Shown here: piece by piece, positions 28,317 through 38,063 of the stretch | How positions within the stretch are numbered: the stretch's first letter is position 1 | Layout of the letters: each line of letters opens with the position of its first letter | Origin: Ga0077555 sp963761475 | GTDB taxonomy: Bacteria; Pseudomonadota; Alphaproteobacteria; Rhizobiales; Hyphomicrobiaceae | Direction of reading: 5' to 3' | Assembly (NCBI GenBank): GCA_963761475.1 | Contig: CAVXGT010000015.1 | Span: 186,001 to 250,000 of the forward strand | DNA: 64,000 nucleotides | Notes under the pieces: model-generated | Told to the model about the DNA's origin: nothing | Database searches by the model: none | What the model saw: the letters and a program-made list of their open reading frames with translations, nothing else | Position numbers and translations under genes: made by a program

Positions 28317-29066
28317 ATGACAGAGCGTGCAACGGAGACGAGCGGGCGGGCGGTGGTGCTCGTGCACAGCTCGGACATCCACATCGACGAGGACATCAAG
28401 CCGGGCCGCTACAATGGCCTCGAAGGGCTCCGGCACGTGCTCAGGACCGCGGAAAGCGTGGCGGCGGACCTGCTGCTACTCGCCGGTGACACATTCGACC
28501 ACGGGCAGGTGCCTGTCGAGATCGCGAGCCAGGCCGGGGCGATCCTGGCGGAGGCGCGGATGCCGGTGGTGATGCTGCCGGGCAATCACGATCCGGCGCT
28601 ACCGGACGGCATCTTCCATCGCTCGGGCATCCTCGGCCTGCCTCGGGCGATGGTGATCGGCCACACGCACCCAGGGCATTTGATCTTCGATGATCTCGAC
28701 CTCGAGATTCTCGGACGGCCACACCAGAGCTACAACGACATGCCGCCGCTGGCCGAGATACCGGCGCGTCGCAAGCGCTGGCAAATCCTGATGGCTCACG
28801 GCCACTTCGTGCCGCCGGAAGACTGGGAGGAGCAATCGCACCGGTCGTGGCGGATCAGCGAAGCGGACATTGGCGCGCTGCAGGTGGACTATGTGGCGCT
28901 CGGCCACTGGGACCGGCCGGTTCAGGTCGGTGACAGGCGGGTGCGCGCGTACTATTCCGGCGCACCGGACCTGGCGCAGACGGTCAACGTGGTGCGGCTT
29001 TGTCCCGAAGCCGGGGTGTCGGTGGAGCGCCATCCGCTGAACATGCCGTTTCCACCGCGTTGGTGA
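28317..29066 (+). CDS. Metallophosphoesterase
   Basis: A 249-residue calcineurin-like phosphoesterase with the full set of metal motifs: HSSDIHID (DxH) near 17-24, LAGDTFDHG (GDxxD) near 56, PGNHDPA (GNHD) near 88, MAHGHF and LGHWDRP (GHxH-like) in the second half. Such proteins hydrolyse phosphomonoesters, diesters or DNA ends; the SbcD-like short form is one option. The start overlaps the operon, 2 bases after the thiolase stop. Its role beside acyl-CoA genes is unclear. Confidence 0.88.
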   Translation: MTERATETSGRAVVLVHSSDIHIDEDIKPGRYNGLEGLRHVLRTAESVAADLLLLAGDTFDHGQVPVEIASQAGAILAEARMPVVMLPGNHDPALPDGIFHRSGILGLPRAMVIGHTHPGHLIFDDLDLEILGRPHQSYNDMPPLAEIPARRKRWQILMAHGHFVPPEDWEEQSHRSWRISEADIGALQVDYVALGHWDRPVQVGDRRVRAYYSGAPDLAQTVNVVRLCPEAGVSVERHPLNMPFPPRW

Positions 29067-29090
29067 AACGGCGGGCGTGCGCCTGCTGTT

Positions 29091-29726
29091 TTAGGTCGCC
29101 AGAAAGGCTGCGGCGGCAGCGCCGACTTCAGCTTCGCGTCCGCCAAAGAAATGATCAGCGCCGGGCACGATGTGGAGTTTCTTGGGTGGCTCGGCCGCGG
29201 CGAGCAGGCTGTGCAGGGCATCAACCGGCGAGTAGTCGTCGCGGTCGCCGCTGATCAGGAGTTTCGGCTTGGTGACAGCTTGCAGGAACGCGGCGTCGCG
29301 CGTGGCGAGAGGAAGCGCCACGCCGATCAGCCTGGCGACGCGGGGATCGTCGGCGCCAGCCTTGAGGCCGACGAGGGACCCGAAGGAATAGCCGGCGACG
29401 CATACTGTCGGGAACGGGTGGCGCGAGAGCAGATGGGTGACGGCGGCCTTGACGTCGGCCTGCTCAGCGTTGCCGTCATCATGGGCGCCGGTGCTGGCGC
29501 CGACGCCACGGAAGTTGAAGCGCAGGGTGGCGTGGCCTGCCGCCTGCAAGGCCTGCACCAGCGCCGCCACCACATTGTTGCGCATGTCGCCTCCACGCAG
29601 GGGATGGGGATGACAGACGACGACGCCAACGGGCGGCGCCGGCGCGGGTAGCGACAGCAGCCCTTCGAGGGTGACGTCGCCCGAGGTAAACGTGACCTGC
29701 TCTTCCACGCGCATTCTCCCTGACAT
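29091..29726 (-). CDS. Alpha/beta hydrolase
   Basis: A 211-residue hydrolase of the short dienelactone-hydrolase-like branch. The oxyanion region is VVVCHPHPLRGGDMRNNVV and NFRGVGASTG, the nucleophile elbow is AGYSFGS, and the acid/His end is ISGDRDDYSPVD and VPGADHFFGG. The family acts on esters, lactones or small acyl groups. It is the last gene of a minus-strand operon that starts with the fused CoA-transferase, 31 bases after the oxidoreductase. Confidence 0.9.
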   Translation of the reverse strand: MSGRMRVEEQVTFTSGDVTLEGLLSLPAPAPPVGVVVCHPHPLRGGDMRNNVVAALVQALQAAGHATLRFNFRGVGASTGAHDDGNAEQADVKAAVTHLLSRHPFPTVCVAGYSFGSLVGLKAGADDPRVARLIGVALPLATRDAAFLQAVTKPKLLISGDRDDYSPVDALHSLLAAAEPPKKLHIVPGADHFFGGREAEVGAAAAAFLAT

Positions 29727-29757
29727 TCAATGACGAGCCGCAATTGGGCGACGGCGC

Positions 29758-30935
29758 TCAGCCGACGGCGCCCCCCATGAACCCCGCGTTGGAAAGACTC
29801 TCCTCGGTGCCGACCGAATGGGGGTGGAGGGGCGTCGGCATGGCCTGGACCACCGGCAGCACCTCCTCGGCAAACAACTGCAGGCTCTTTCGCGCCTCGA
29901 CCGGCTCCTTCGATCCGTGCTGGGGATGGACGATCAGATATTCGAGACTGATGCGCTGCTGGACATGGGCAATCTTGGCGATGATCTCCTCGGGCGTGCC
30001 AATGAGGTGGCAATCCTCGGAGAGAATGCTTTCGTCCTCGCGCAGCTCGCGACCCTGGCGGAAGACCTTGGCGTAGTCCTCGTAGCCGGCGCATCGGCGA
30101 ACGAGGGGGCATTCCAGACGGCATAGTGATTGCGGGCGGCCCAGCCCTGCTCGGCGGCGTGCCGGCGGGCGCGGGCGAGTTCGTCGCCGTCGCGGGAGCA
30201 GTGAAGGTACATCATGCAGGTCGGCTGGTCGGGCGGCATGCCCTTTTGGGCGCGGATGGCGTTGAACTTGGCGACACCCTTGGCCATGGTCTCGAGCGAG
30301 ACGGCGGTGACGAACATCTGGCCGAGCCCCATGTCGGCTGCGATCTGCATGGACGAGGGGGTGTTGAAGGCGCCCTTCAAGGTGCGGAACAGCTCGCCGC
30401 GATGGCGGGCGGACGGGCGGACGGTGGTGGGCGGCACCTGGTAGTGCTTGCCGGAGAACTCGAAGCGGTCGGCCTCGGAGCGGCGGAGGATCTCGATCAT
30501 CTCAGCAAACCGCTCGCGGGCCTCGCCGCGCTCGATGCCGAAGCCGGCGTACTCGTGGGCGGAGATGCCGCGCCCGATGCCGATGTGGAGGCGGCGGCCG
30601 CCGAGCAGAAGGTCGAGCATGGCGATCTCGTGGACGAGCTTCACCGGCTGCCACCAGGGCGCGACGATGACGGCGGTGCCCATGTCGATGCGCCGGGTGC
30701 GGCCGGCCCAGAACGCCAGCCACTGGAGCGGATTGCCCTGCATGGAATAGGGCGAGCCATAATGCTCGGCGCACCAGATAGCGTTGAAACCCAGTGGCTC
30801 GACCATGTCGCCGAGCTTCATGGTCTCCTCGTGGATGGCCACATCGGCGGTGGCGGGAGGGGCCGTGTAGTCACCCGCAAGCATGCGGTCCCAGTCGCGA
30901 TGGTTGTAGCTGGTGACCATGACGCCAACCTGCAT
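29758..30935 (-). pseudogene. LLM-class flavin-dependent oxidoreductase, C-terminus frameshifted
   Basis: A luciferase-like monooxygenase or reductase. The N-terminus (VGVMVTSYNHRDWDRM), IWCAEHYGSPY, GTAVIVAPWWQPVKLVHEIAMLDLL and the IGIGRGISAHEYAGFGIE phosphate-binding segment are typical. The frame is lost at about 30090 (after WNAPSFADAP). It resumes one base away as GYEDYAKVFRQGRELREDES and ends at the stop 29758-29760. A missing base in GCGCCGGC, adjacent to a GC run, explains this. The repaired protein is about 392 residues. The gene lies 24 bases after the Mct-like gene in the same minus-strand operon. Confidence 0.8.
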
Positions 30936-30959
30936 GGGGATGCTCCTTCGTGTTTGTGT

Positions 30960-32180
30960 TCAGGCCGGGCGCGCCTGCTTGACGACGCCGGCGTCGTGCA
31001 ACTTGCCGATCTCGCCGTCGGAGAGGCCGAGGATGGCGGAGAGGATTTCGTCGGTGTGCTGGCCGAGACGGGGAGCGGGGCCAACGGGTACGCGCTCGGC
31101 CGAGGCGAACTCGAAGGGCGAGGCCGCCGACCACAAGGTGCCAATGCCGGGCTGGTCGACGCGGGCGAACATCGGGTTGTCGGCAAGCAGCGGGTGATTG
31201 GCAACGAGCTCGCGCGGCATCAGATAGGGGCCCCATAGCGCGCCGGCACTGGTGAGCTTTTCGGAGACCTCGGCCAAGTTGAGGGCTGCCGCCCAGGGGC
31301 GCACCACGTCGACGATGGCCTCGCGGGCCTGCCAACGATCGGCCTCGGCCTTGAGATTCAGGCCCTGGCGGCGCTCGATCGCGGCAAAGGCCTCGCCGAA
31401 ACCGCCGGCCGCGGCGAGCGCATCAAGCTGACGCTCGGTGAAGACACAGATCATGATGTGGCGGTCGTCACGCGTGGCAAAATCATGGGCGAAGGTGCCG
31501 AAGACATGATTGCCGTAGCGGGCGCGGTCGACCTTGTTGATTTCCGCTTCGCCCAGGTAGCCAAGCGCGGTGGTGGCCGCGAGCGCGATGTCCTGCAGGG
31601 CGACCTTGACGAGCTGGCCCTTGCCGGTGCGGGTGCGCCGGCGTTCGGCTGCCAGCAGGGCAACGGCTGCAGCATAGCCGGTTGCGACATCCCAGGCGGG
31701 CAGCACGGCGTTGACGGGACCGCTGTGGCCGACAGGGCCGGTGATGAGGGGAAAGCCGGTGACGGCGTTGACGGTGTAGTCGACGTGGGCGGTGCCATCG
31801 CGGGCGCCGGTGATATTGAGGGCGATGAGGTCGTCGCGCCTAGCCTTCAGGGCATCATAGGCGAGCCAGCCGCGGGCCGGCAGGTTGGTCGAGAAAATGC
31901 CGGCGTCGGCGCCCGGCGCCGCGATCAGGGCGGTGACCAACTCGCGGCCCTGCGGCGCGCGTAGATCGACGGCGAAGGAGCGCTTGCCCTTGTTGAGACT
32001 CGCCCAGTAGATGCTGTTGCCCTCGGCAGTCACCGGCCAGCGGTCGGAATCGAGGCCGCCGTCGATGGCGTCGAAGCGGATGACATCGGCGCCGAGCTGA
32101 GCAAGCGTCATGCCGCCGAGCGGGGCTGCGACGAAAGCCGAGCCTTCGATAATCCGCATGCCGGACAATACGTGCGTCAT
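30960..32180 (-). CDS. mct: 2-methylfumaryl-CoA isomerase-like CoA-transferase (Mct family)
   Basis: A 406-residue family III CoA-transferase. The N-terminus (VLSGMRIIEGSAFVAAPLGGMTLAQLGADVIRFDAIDGGLD, given here in pieces: GSAFVAAPLGG and DAIDGGLD) follows, with the catalytic Asp in PAWDVATGYAAA and the C-terminal NPMFARVDQPGIGTLW. The match to mesaconyl-C1-CoA:C4-CoA transferase of Chloroflexus is close over the whole length as I recall it. That enzyme moves CoA intramolecularly between carboxyls of mesaconate in the 3-hydroxypropionate bicycle. The ATG at 32180 has GGGGAGAA upstream. The gene lies 16 bases after the fused CoA-transferase, in an operon with an oxidoreductase and a hydrolase. 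The native substrate may be another branched dicarboxylate. Confidence 0.8.
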   Translation of the reverse strand: MTHVLSGMRIIEGSAFVAAPLGGMTLAQLGADVIRFDAIDGGLDSDRWPVTAEGNSIYWASLNKGKRSFAVDLRAPQGRELVTALIAAPGADAGIFSTNLPARGWLAYDALKARRDDLIALNITGARDGTAHVDYTVNAVTGFPLITGPVGHSGPVNAVLPAWDVATGYAAAVALLAAERRRTRTGKGQLVKVALQDIALAATTALGYLGEAEINKVDRARYGNHVFGTFAHDFATRDDRHIMICVFTERQLDALAAAGGFGEAFAAIERRQGLNLKAEADRWQAREAIVDVVRPWAAALNLAEVSEKLTSAGALWGPYLMPRELVANHPLLADNPMFARVDQPGIGTLWSAASPFEFASAERVPVGPAPRLGQHTDEILSAILGLSDGEIGKLHDAGVVKQARPA

Positions 32181-32196
32181 AAGTTCTCCCCGGGCG

Positions 32197-34803
32197 TCAG
32201 AAGACGCCCTCATCGGCCAGGTTCTTGATCTGCTGTCGGCTCATGCCCAGCAACTCGCCGTAGACATACTCGTTGTCCTCGCCATAGCAAGGTGCGCCGC
32301 GATCGATGCGACCACCGGCATAGGCGGGGCTGGCGGAGAGCTTGACGGGGACCTCGGCCACGGGCCAGCGGCCGATCTTGGTGCCGGTGACCTCCGTCAG
32401 CCACTCGAGATGACGCAATTGAGGATCGTTGTCGCAGCGGTCCTCGGCGGTCTGGCAGACGCCTGCGGGGACGCCGGCCTTCTGCAAGGCCGCCATCAGC
32501 GTGGCGGGGTCTGCAGTTCGGGTCCACTCGGCAACGATGGCGTCGAGCAGGTCCTGATTGGCGAGGCGGCGGGGGAGATCGGAAAAGCGCTCGTCGGCGA
32601 GCCATTCTGGGTGGCCTGCGAGATTGGCCAGGGCCTGCCACTCGGCATCGGAGAAGCAGGCGATGGCGAGCCAGCGGTCGGTGCCAGCGCAAGGGTAGGC
32701 GCCATGGGGTGCTGCGGGCTTCAAGGGCGAGCGATTGCCGGTGCGCATCCAGTGGCGGCCATGCGCCGACCAGTCGAGCACCGTGGTGCCGGCGATGAAG
32801 AGGCCAACCTCGGTCTGGGAGGCGTCGATCCACTGGCCCTCGCCGGTGCGCTGGCGGTGGTAGAGGGCGCTCAGCATGGCGAGGGCGAAACTGTAGGCGC
32901 CCATCCAGTCGAGGTAGGAATAGCCCCAGCCGGCGGGCATGGCGGGCTCGGGAAGGCCGGACATCTCGGAGAGGCCGGCGAACGAGTTGGCGATCGGGCC
33001 CACCGTGCGGAAGCGACCGTAGGTCCCTTGGGCGCCCATGCCGGACTGCTGGACGTAGATGATGTCGGGCTTGATTTCGCGCAGCTTGTCGTAGCCGAGG
33101 CCCCAGCTGTCGAGGACGCCCGGCGAGAAGCCCTCGGCGACGATGTCGGACATGGCGACGAGGCGGCGGGCGATTTCGAGGCCCTTGGGGTGGCGGACGT
33201 TCAGGGAGATGCCGCGCTTGCCGGGATTCTTGTTGTTGAACTGGCCGCCCATGTCGGGATCGGTGACGCCGCGCAGAGGGGCCGTGGCCTTGTCGCGGGC
33301 CTCACGGCCGCCCACGGGGGCCATGGCGGCCATGCGCGTGTCGGGATGGCTCTTCAGTTCGACTTTGAGGCACTCGGCGCCGAACGAAGAGAGAAACCGG
33401 GTGCCGCCGGCGGACGCCAGGAACCAAGTGAAATCGAGGACGCGGATGCCATCGAGGGCGAACGGCTTGCCGCGCGCCGAGGGCTTACCGGTGCGGCTGG
33501 GATCGGGGTTGGGCGCGATGACCGGAAACTGACGCTGGGGCTCTGTAGCGATTGCGGCGCCATCCTCGTTCAGCAGGGGCGCGCGGCGGCCGGCGCGCCA
33601 ACGGGTGGCGGTGGCGATCCATTTGCTGGTGGCGTAGCGGAAGGCGCGACCATGCTCGGGGTGCTCGACGTCGGTAAAGCTGCCGCGCTTCAACCAGTGG
33701 GGATCGAGGGCGTTCTCGTGCGGCTTGCGCAAGGTTGCCCAGAGCATGCCGGCCTGCTGGGCCTCGCGCCAGGGTACGTGCTCGTAGGTGAATGCGCGCA
33801 CGAAGCGCTGCACAGCTTCCATGGCCGGATCGCGCTTGGATTTGTCGGGAGCGGTGCCGGGAACGAAGCGGCCGCTCTTGGGGGCGGCATCGGTTTCGAG
33901 ATTGAGGCCGGGCTCGATGCCGTACTTCTCCAGGAGCTCGACCAGGCGCTGGCCGTCGTCGGCGCGATTGCCGAGGCTCGCCATCACCCAGCGGCCGTCC
34001 TTGGTGTGAGCGATCGTGGGGTGCGGTGAGATGGATTCGCGGGCGTGGCGGCAGGTCTGGCGCAGCACGGGCGCGCGGCGCATGACCCAGGTCATGAGGT
34101 CGACCTCGGTGCACTTGGCGACGGCCTCGTGGATGGCGCAGTCGACGCGCTGGCCGATACCGGTGCGAAAGCGAAAGACGAGGGCTGCGATCACGGCCAT
34201 GGAGAGCTGCTCGCCGGCGACGTGATAGGCGTGCCACATCTGCGGCGCGATCGGGGGCAGGTCGTAGGTGCCGCTGGGGTCGGGGTCGTAGCCGCAGTTC
34301 ATCATGACGCCGCCAAGCGCCAGGTGGATCAGGTCGGACGCCTTGAGTTCACTCCAGGGACCGGTGTCGCCGAATGGTGTCATGCGGGCGTGGACGAGGC
34401 CCGGATTGGCGGAATGCAGGATCGCTGTGGAAAGGCCAAGTGCGTCGAGAGCGCCCTTTGGCGTTGAATCCAGGAAGACGTCGGCGGTGGCCAGGAGGGC
34501 GCGCAGGCGCTCGCGATCGGCCTCGCGCTCGAGGTCGAGGACGACCGACTTCTTGCCGCGGTTGTATTGCCAGAAGAAGAGCGAGCGCTCGGGGCCGGGC
34601 TGGTCCTGGTAAAAGGGGCCGATGCGGCGCGACGGGCTGCCGCCGGGCGGCTCGACCCGGATGACCTCGGCGCCGAGGCCGGCAAGGGTGAGGCCGCAGT
34701 ACTCAGCGGTTTCGTCGCCAAGCTCAATGACGCGGACGCCGTCGAGCACGCAGGGCAAGTCGGCGGATTGCAGGGTTGTCGCGCTTGCAGCGTCGTTGGC
34801 CAT
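32197..34803 (-). CDS. Tandem-fused CaiB/BaiF CoA-transferase, 868 aa
   Basis: Two complete family III modules in one chain, about residues 25-400 and 455-865. Module one has LDGVRVIELGDETAEYCGLTLAGLGAEVIRVEPPGG and module two FALDGIRVLDFTWFLASAGGTRFLSSFGAECLKVE; each is followed by the family's GxGQxxD region. At the catalytic position the second module has Asp (YLDWMGAY), but the first has Tyr (AYHVAG), so only the second is likely to be catalytically competent. The repeated module may be structural or regulatory, mimicking the interlocked dimer. ATG 34803 has AGGAG upstream. It starts the minus-strand operon whose next gene lies 16 bases downstream. Confidence 0.9.
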   Translation of the reverse strand: MANDAASATTLQSADLPCVLDGVRVIELGDETAEYCGLTLAGLGAEVIRVEPPGGSPSRRIGPFYQDQPGPERSLFFWQYNRGKKSVVLDLEREADRERLRALLATADVFLDSTPKGALDALGLSTAILHSANPGLVHARMTPFGDTGPWSELKASDLIHLALGGVMMNCGYDPDPSGTYDLPPIAPQMWHAYHVAGEQLSMAVIAALVFRFRTGIGQRVDCAIHEAVAKCTEVDLMTWVMRRAPVLRQTCRHARESISPHPTIAHTKDGRWVMASLGNRADDGQRLVELLEKYGIEPGLNLETDAAPKSGRFVPGTAPDKSKRDPAMEAVQRFVRAFTYEHVPWREAQQAGMLWATLRKPHENALDPHWLKRGSFTDVEHPEHGRAFRYATSKWIATATRWRAGRRAPLLNEDGAAIATEPQRQFPVIAPNPDPSRTGKPSARGKPFALDGIRVLDFTWFLASAGGTRFLSSFGAECLKVELKSHPDTRMAAMAPVGGREARDKATAPLRGVTDPDMGGQFNNKNPGKRGISLNVRHPKGLEIARRLVAMSDIVAEGFSPGVLDSWGLGYDKLREIKPDIIYVQQSGMGAQGTYGRFRTVGPIANSFAGLSEMSGLPEPAMPAGWGYSYLDWMGAYSFALAMLSALYHRQRTGEGQWIDASQTEVGLFIAGTTVLDWSAHGRHWMRTGNRSPLKPAAPHGAYPCAGTDRWLAIACFSDAEWQALANLAGHPEWLADERFSDLPRRLANQDLLDAIVAEWTRTADPATLMAALQKAGVPAGVCQTAEDRCDNDPQLRHLEWLTEVTGTKIGRWPVAEVPVKLSASPAYAGGRIDRGAPCYGEDNEYVYGELLGMSRQQIKNLADEGVF

Positions 34804-35052
34804 GGCTCGTCTCCTGACAGCGTCACGCCGGCACAACCGCGGCGCGGCTGGCGGGGCGCGGACGATGCCGCGGCCTTGGCAGAAACATCACATTGCCGGC
34901 CGCCTCCTGGCAACTGGTGCGGGTGCGCTGCGGCTTTCCGCATTTGGCGGCCAAGGCGTGCCGGCATTGACAAACGGGGCGTGGATGGCCTTGAGGTACC
35001 TGCAGCGTTGCCTCGATGGCTCGGGGCGCGCCTTGCCAAAGGGAGCCACGCC

Positions 35053-35775
35053 ATGCGCCTATCGGATTTCAATGTGCTGACCTTCGACTGCTACGGCACA
35101 CTGATCGATTGGGAAAGCGGGATGGTGGCGGCGCTGAAGCCGCTGACGGACCGGGTGGCGAGGCCGCTCAGCCGCAACGAGATCCTCGAAGCGCATGCAC
35201 GCCACGAGTCGGCGCAACAGCGGGTGACGCCAACCAAGGTGTACCGGGACCTGTTGGCTGTGGTCTACAAACGGCTCGCGGAAGAGTGGGGTGTTGCGGC
35301 TTCGTGGGACGAAGCTCAGGTCTACGGGCGGTCGGTGGAGGACTGGCCGGCGTTCGCGGATTCGGCCGAGGCGCTCACCTACCTGAAGCGGTTTTACAAG
35401 CTCGCGATCCTATCGAATGTCGACAATAAGAGCTTTTCTGCCAGCAACAGGAAGCTGCAGGTGACGTTCGATGCGATCTACACGGCCGAGGATATCGGCT
35501 CGTACAAGCCGGACGCGCGCAACTTCGACTACATGATCGCCAACCTCGCGACGATGGGCGTGGCGCCGGGCCAGGTGCTGCACACGGCGGAAAGCCTATT
35601 CCACGACCACGGGCCAGCCAACACGGCGGGCATTGCCTCGGCATGGATCTATCGCCGGCATGGCGACCAGGGCTTCGGGGCGACGATGGACCCGGGAAAA
35701 CGGCCGAAGGTCGATTTCACGTTCACCAGCATGGCGGCGCTGGTCGAGGCCCACAAGGCCGAGTGCGCGGAGTAG
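35053..35775 (+). CDS. Haloacid dehalogenase type II (HAD superfamily)
   Basis: A 240-residue HAD hydrolase. The nucleophile Asp12 lies in FDCYGTLIDWE, the classic L-2-haloacid dehalogenase opening. AILSNVDNKSF provides the second motif and a Lys/Asp-rich SYKPDARNF the third. Type II dehalogenases cleave C-Cl or C-F bonds of 2-haloacids by an ester intermediate; many relatives only act as phosphatases. The ATG is at 35053. The divergent CoA-transferase operon begins 249 bases away; a cyclase-family gene follows. Confidence 0.85.
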   Translation: MRLSDFNVLTFDCYGTLIDWESGMVAALKPLTDRVARPLSRNEILEAHARHESAQQRVTPTKVYRDLLAVVYKRLAEEWGVAASWDEAQVYGRSVEDWPAFADSAEALTYLKRFYKLAILSNVDNKSFSASNRKLQVTFDAIYTAEDIGSYKPDARNFDYMIANLATMGVAPGQVLHTAESLFHDHGPANTAGIASAWIYRRHGDQGFGATMDPGKRPKVDFTFTSMAALVEAHKAECAE

Positions 35776-35851
35776 GCGCTGCGGCCTTGGACGCGCCCGC
35801 TTCCTGCAGCCATACTGCGTGGCGATCAGGCCCAACAGTGGAGGTCCGCCC

Positions 35852-36629
35852 ATGGCTCGCCGTTACATCGACATCTCGGTCGCCTTACAAGCCGGAATCA
35901 AATCGGACCCGGCAGGCGGCGAGCCGAAGATCCACTACGAGACGCATCAAGAGTTCGATTCCGCGGATCGTGCGGCACTTCCCCGGACTGACCAAGGAAA
36001 TGCTGCCGGGGCAGGAGGGCTGGGCCACCGAGCAGTGCCAGATCTCGACGCACAACGGTACGCATGTCGATGCGCCCTGGCATTACGCGACGACCATGGA
36101 CGGCGGGAAACGCGCGGCAACAATCGACGAGATTCCGCTGGAGTGGTTCCACCAGCCGGGCGTCAAGCTCGACTTCCGGCATTTCCCGGACGGCTATGTG
36201 GTGAGCGGCGCGGATATCGAGGCCGAATTGAAGCGGATCGGTCACACGCTGAAGCCGCTCGAGATCGTGGTGGTGAATACGGCTGCTGGCGCACGCTACG
36301 GCGAGGACGACTATGTGCCGACGGGTTGCGGCATGGGAAGGGAGGCAACGCTCTACCTGACGCAGCGCGGCATTCGGGTGGTGGGCACGGATGCCTGGTC
36401 GTGGGACGCACCGTTCGTTCACACGGCAAAGAAGTTCGCGGCCTCGGGCGATGCCTCGATCATCTGGGAGGGGCACAAGAGCGGCCGCGAAATCGGCTAT
36501 TGCCAGATCGAAAAGCTCTCGAACCTCGAGACGTTGCCGACCTCCGGCTTCACGGTGATCTGCTTTCCTGTGAAGGTGAAGGACGGCTCTGCTGGATGGA
36601 CCCGGGCGGTTGCCGTGATCGACGATTGA
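35852..36629 (+). pseudogene. Cyclase-family (KynB-like) metal hydrolase, frameshifted near 35965
   Basis: The cyclase fold protein, related to kynurenine formamidase and 3-hydroxyanthranilate-type cyclases, opens lactams or formamides with a metal. The open frame starts at ATG 35852 (GGAGG upstream) with MARRYIDISVALQAGI and is lost near 35965. The correct one resumes with RIVRHFPGLTKEMLPGQ and continues with the metal-binding HNGTHVDAPWHYATTMDGG (HxGTHxD) and the VPTGCGM region to 36629. The repaired protein is about 258 residues. One missing base near GATTCCGCGG explains the shift. Confidence 0.8.
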
Positions 36630-36679
36630 GACTTGCTACTCGCTTCTTGCGGAGCGAACGGGGCCAGCCCCCTGCCCCG

Positions 36680-36715
36680 CTGGGAGGCACAGCCTCCCAG
36701 ACCCTCCAGTTTTTT
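36680..36715. terminator. Probable terminator hairpin
   Basis: CTGGGAGGC at 36680-36688 pairs perfectly with GCCTCCCAG at 36692-36700 around ACA. A run of six T follows at 36710-36715, nine bases later. It sits between the plus-strand cyclase gene and the convergent amidase gene. The distance to the T run is longer than ideal, so terminator function is likely but not certain. Confidence 0.45.
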
Positions 36716-36719
36716 GTGA

Positions 36720-38063
36720 TCAGCGCATGACGCCCTTTTCCGCCACCTGCTCCTCCAGCCAGAGCGCGGTGGCGAGCAGGCGGCCTTCGTCACGGCGCTG
36801 CCCTACGAGTTGGACGCCGCAGGGGAGCCCATCGACCTGCATCAGAGGCAGCGTGACACAGGGCACGCCGAGGTAGGTCCACATGCCGTTGAAGACGGCG
36901 GCGCCTGTCGAACCCAGGCCTTTGGGCGCAGGGCCCGGCGAGGGCAGCGTGATCAAGGCCGAATACCGTTCGAGGATGCGCGCGACCTCGGCGTACTGGG
37001 GCTCGCGGGCTACGATCGAGCGGACATAGTCGCCGGCTGGTAGCTTGGCGCCGATGCGCAAGCGCTCGGCGAGCGTGGTGCTGACGGCCTCGGGGCGCTG
37101 CTCGAGCCAGGGACCGTAGTAGCCGGCATTCTCGCCATCCATGATGTTGGCGTGATGGTGCATGATGTGATCGAGGGCGGGGATCGCGACCTCCTCGCAG
37201 TCGGCGCCGAGCCGCTTGACGAATTTTTCGAGCGCACTCCTGGCGGATTCAGGCGCTTCATTCCAGGCCGGCGAACGGAAGAAAGCGAGCTTGGGCCTGC
37301 CGGTTACGCCGGCGTTGAGGACGGTGGACAAGACGGGGCGGGCGCGCTCGTAGCTGACCGAGTCGGAGGGGTCGTATTGCGAGAGGACGTCGGTGATGAG
37401 GGCGAGGTCGGCAAGCGAGCGGCCGTAGACGCCGACGGTATCGAGGGTATGGGATTGCAGGAGGACGCCCGAGCGCGAGATCAGGCCGAGGGTGGGCTTG
37501 AGGCCATGGATACCGCAGTAGGAGGCGGGGCGGATTACGGAGCCGCCGGTCTGGGTGCCGAGCGCCAACGGAAACATGCCGGCAGCGACACCGGCCGCCG
37601 AGCCCGACGAGGAGCCACCCGGGGAGTGGGCGGGATTGTGGGGGTTGCGGGTCTTGCCGGGATGACGGTTGGCAAGCTCGGTGGTGACGGTCTTGCCCAT
37701 GATGACGGCGCCAGCGGCGCGCAGGACGGCGACGCAAGTGGCGTCGCGCTCGGGTTGGCGGCCGGTGAACAAGGGCGAGCCGTTCTCGGTCGGCATGTCG
37801 GCGGTGTCGATGATGTCCTTGATGCCGACAGGCAGCCCGTGCAACGGCCCGAGGCCCACGCCGGACGCGCGCTGCTTGTCGAGGGCTCGCGCCTGGGCGC
37901 GGGCATGATCGGGATCGAAATAAGCCCAGGCCTGGACCTCGGGGTCGCGAGCTTCAACGACGGCGATACAGGCATCGATGTAGGCCTCGGCGGTGACGTC
38001 ACCGCGCGCCATGCGGTCGCGGGCTTCGGTGGCGGTCAATTCGACGAGGGGGCTCGTTGTCAT
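36720..38063 (-). CDS. Amidase (amidase signature family)
   Basis: A 447-residue hydrolase that releases ammonia from amides. The Ser-cisSer-Lys triad is visible: Lys82 in GIKDIIDTADM, the Ser-rich loop NPAHSPGGSSSGSAAG near 144-158, and the nucleophile Ser175 in TQTGGSVIRPAS. The first part, LTATEARDRMARGDVT, is typical of the family's N-terminal helices. The ATG at 38063 has GAAGGAGAT upstream, a strong site. It is downstream of a CoA-transferase on the same strand (90-base gap), so the two may belong to one operon. Substrate not inferable. Confidence 0.93.
   Translation of the reverse strand: MTTSPLVELTATEARDRMARGDVTAEAYIDACIAVVEARDPEVQAWAYFDPDHARAQARALDKQRASGVGLGPLHGLPVGIKDIIDTADMPTENGSPLFTGRQPERDATCVAVLRAAGAVIMGKTVTTELANRHPGKTRNPHNPAHSPGGSSSGSAAGVAAGMFPLALGTQTGGSVIRPASYCGIHGLKPTLGLISRSGVLLQSHTLDTVGVYGRSLADLALITDVLSQYDPSDSVSYERARPVLSTVLNAGVTGRPKLAFFRSPAWNEAPESARSALEKFVKRLGADCEEVAIPALDHIMHHHANIMDGENAGYYGPWLEQRPEAVSTTLAERLRIGAKLPAGDYVRSIVAREPQYAEVARILERYSALITLPSPGPAPKGLGSTGAAVFNGMWTYLGVPCVTLPLMQVDGLPCGVQLVGQRRDEGRLLATALWLEEQVAEKGVMR

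Noticed and set aside
32110..34029. Very long plus-strand open frame (639 codons)
   Set aside because: It mirrors the fused CoA-transferase on the other strand; its composition is that of a shadow frame and it has no ribosome binding site.
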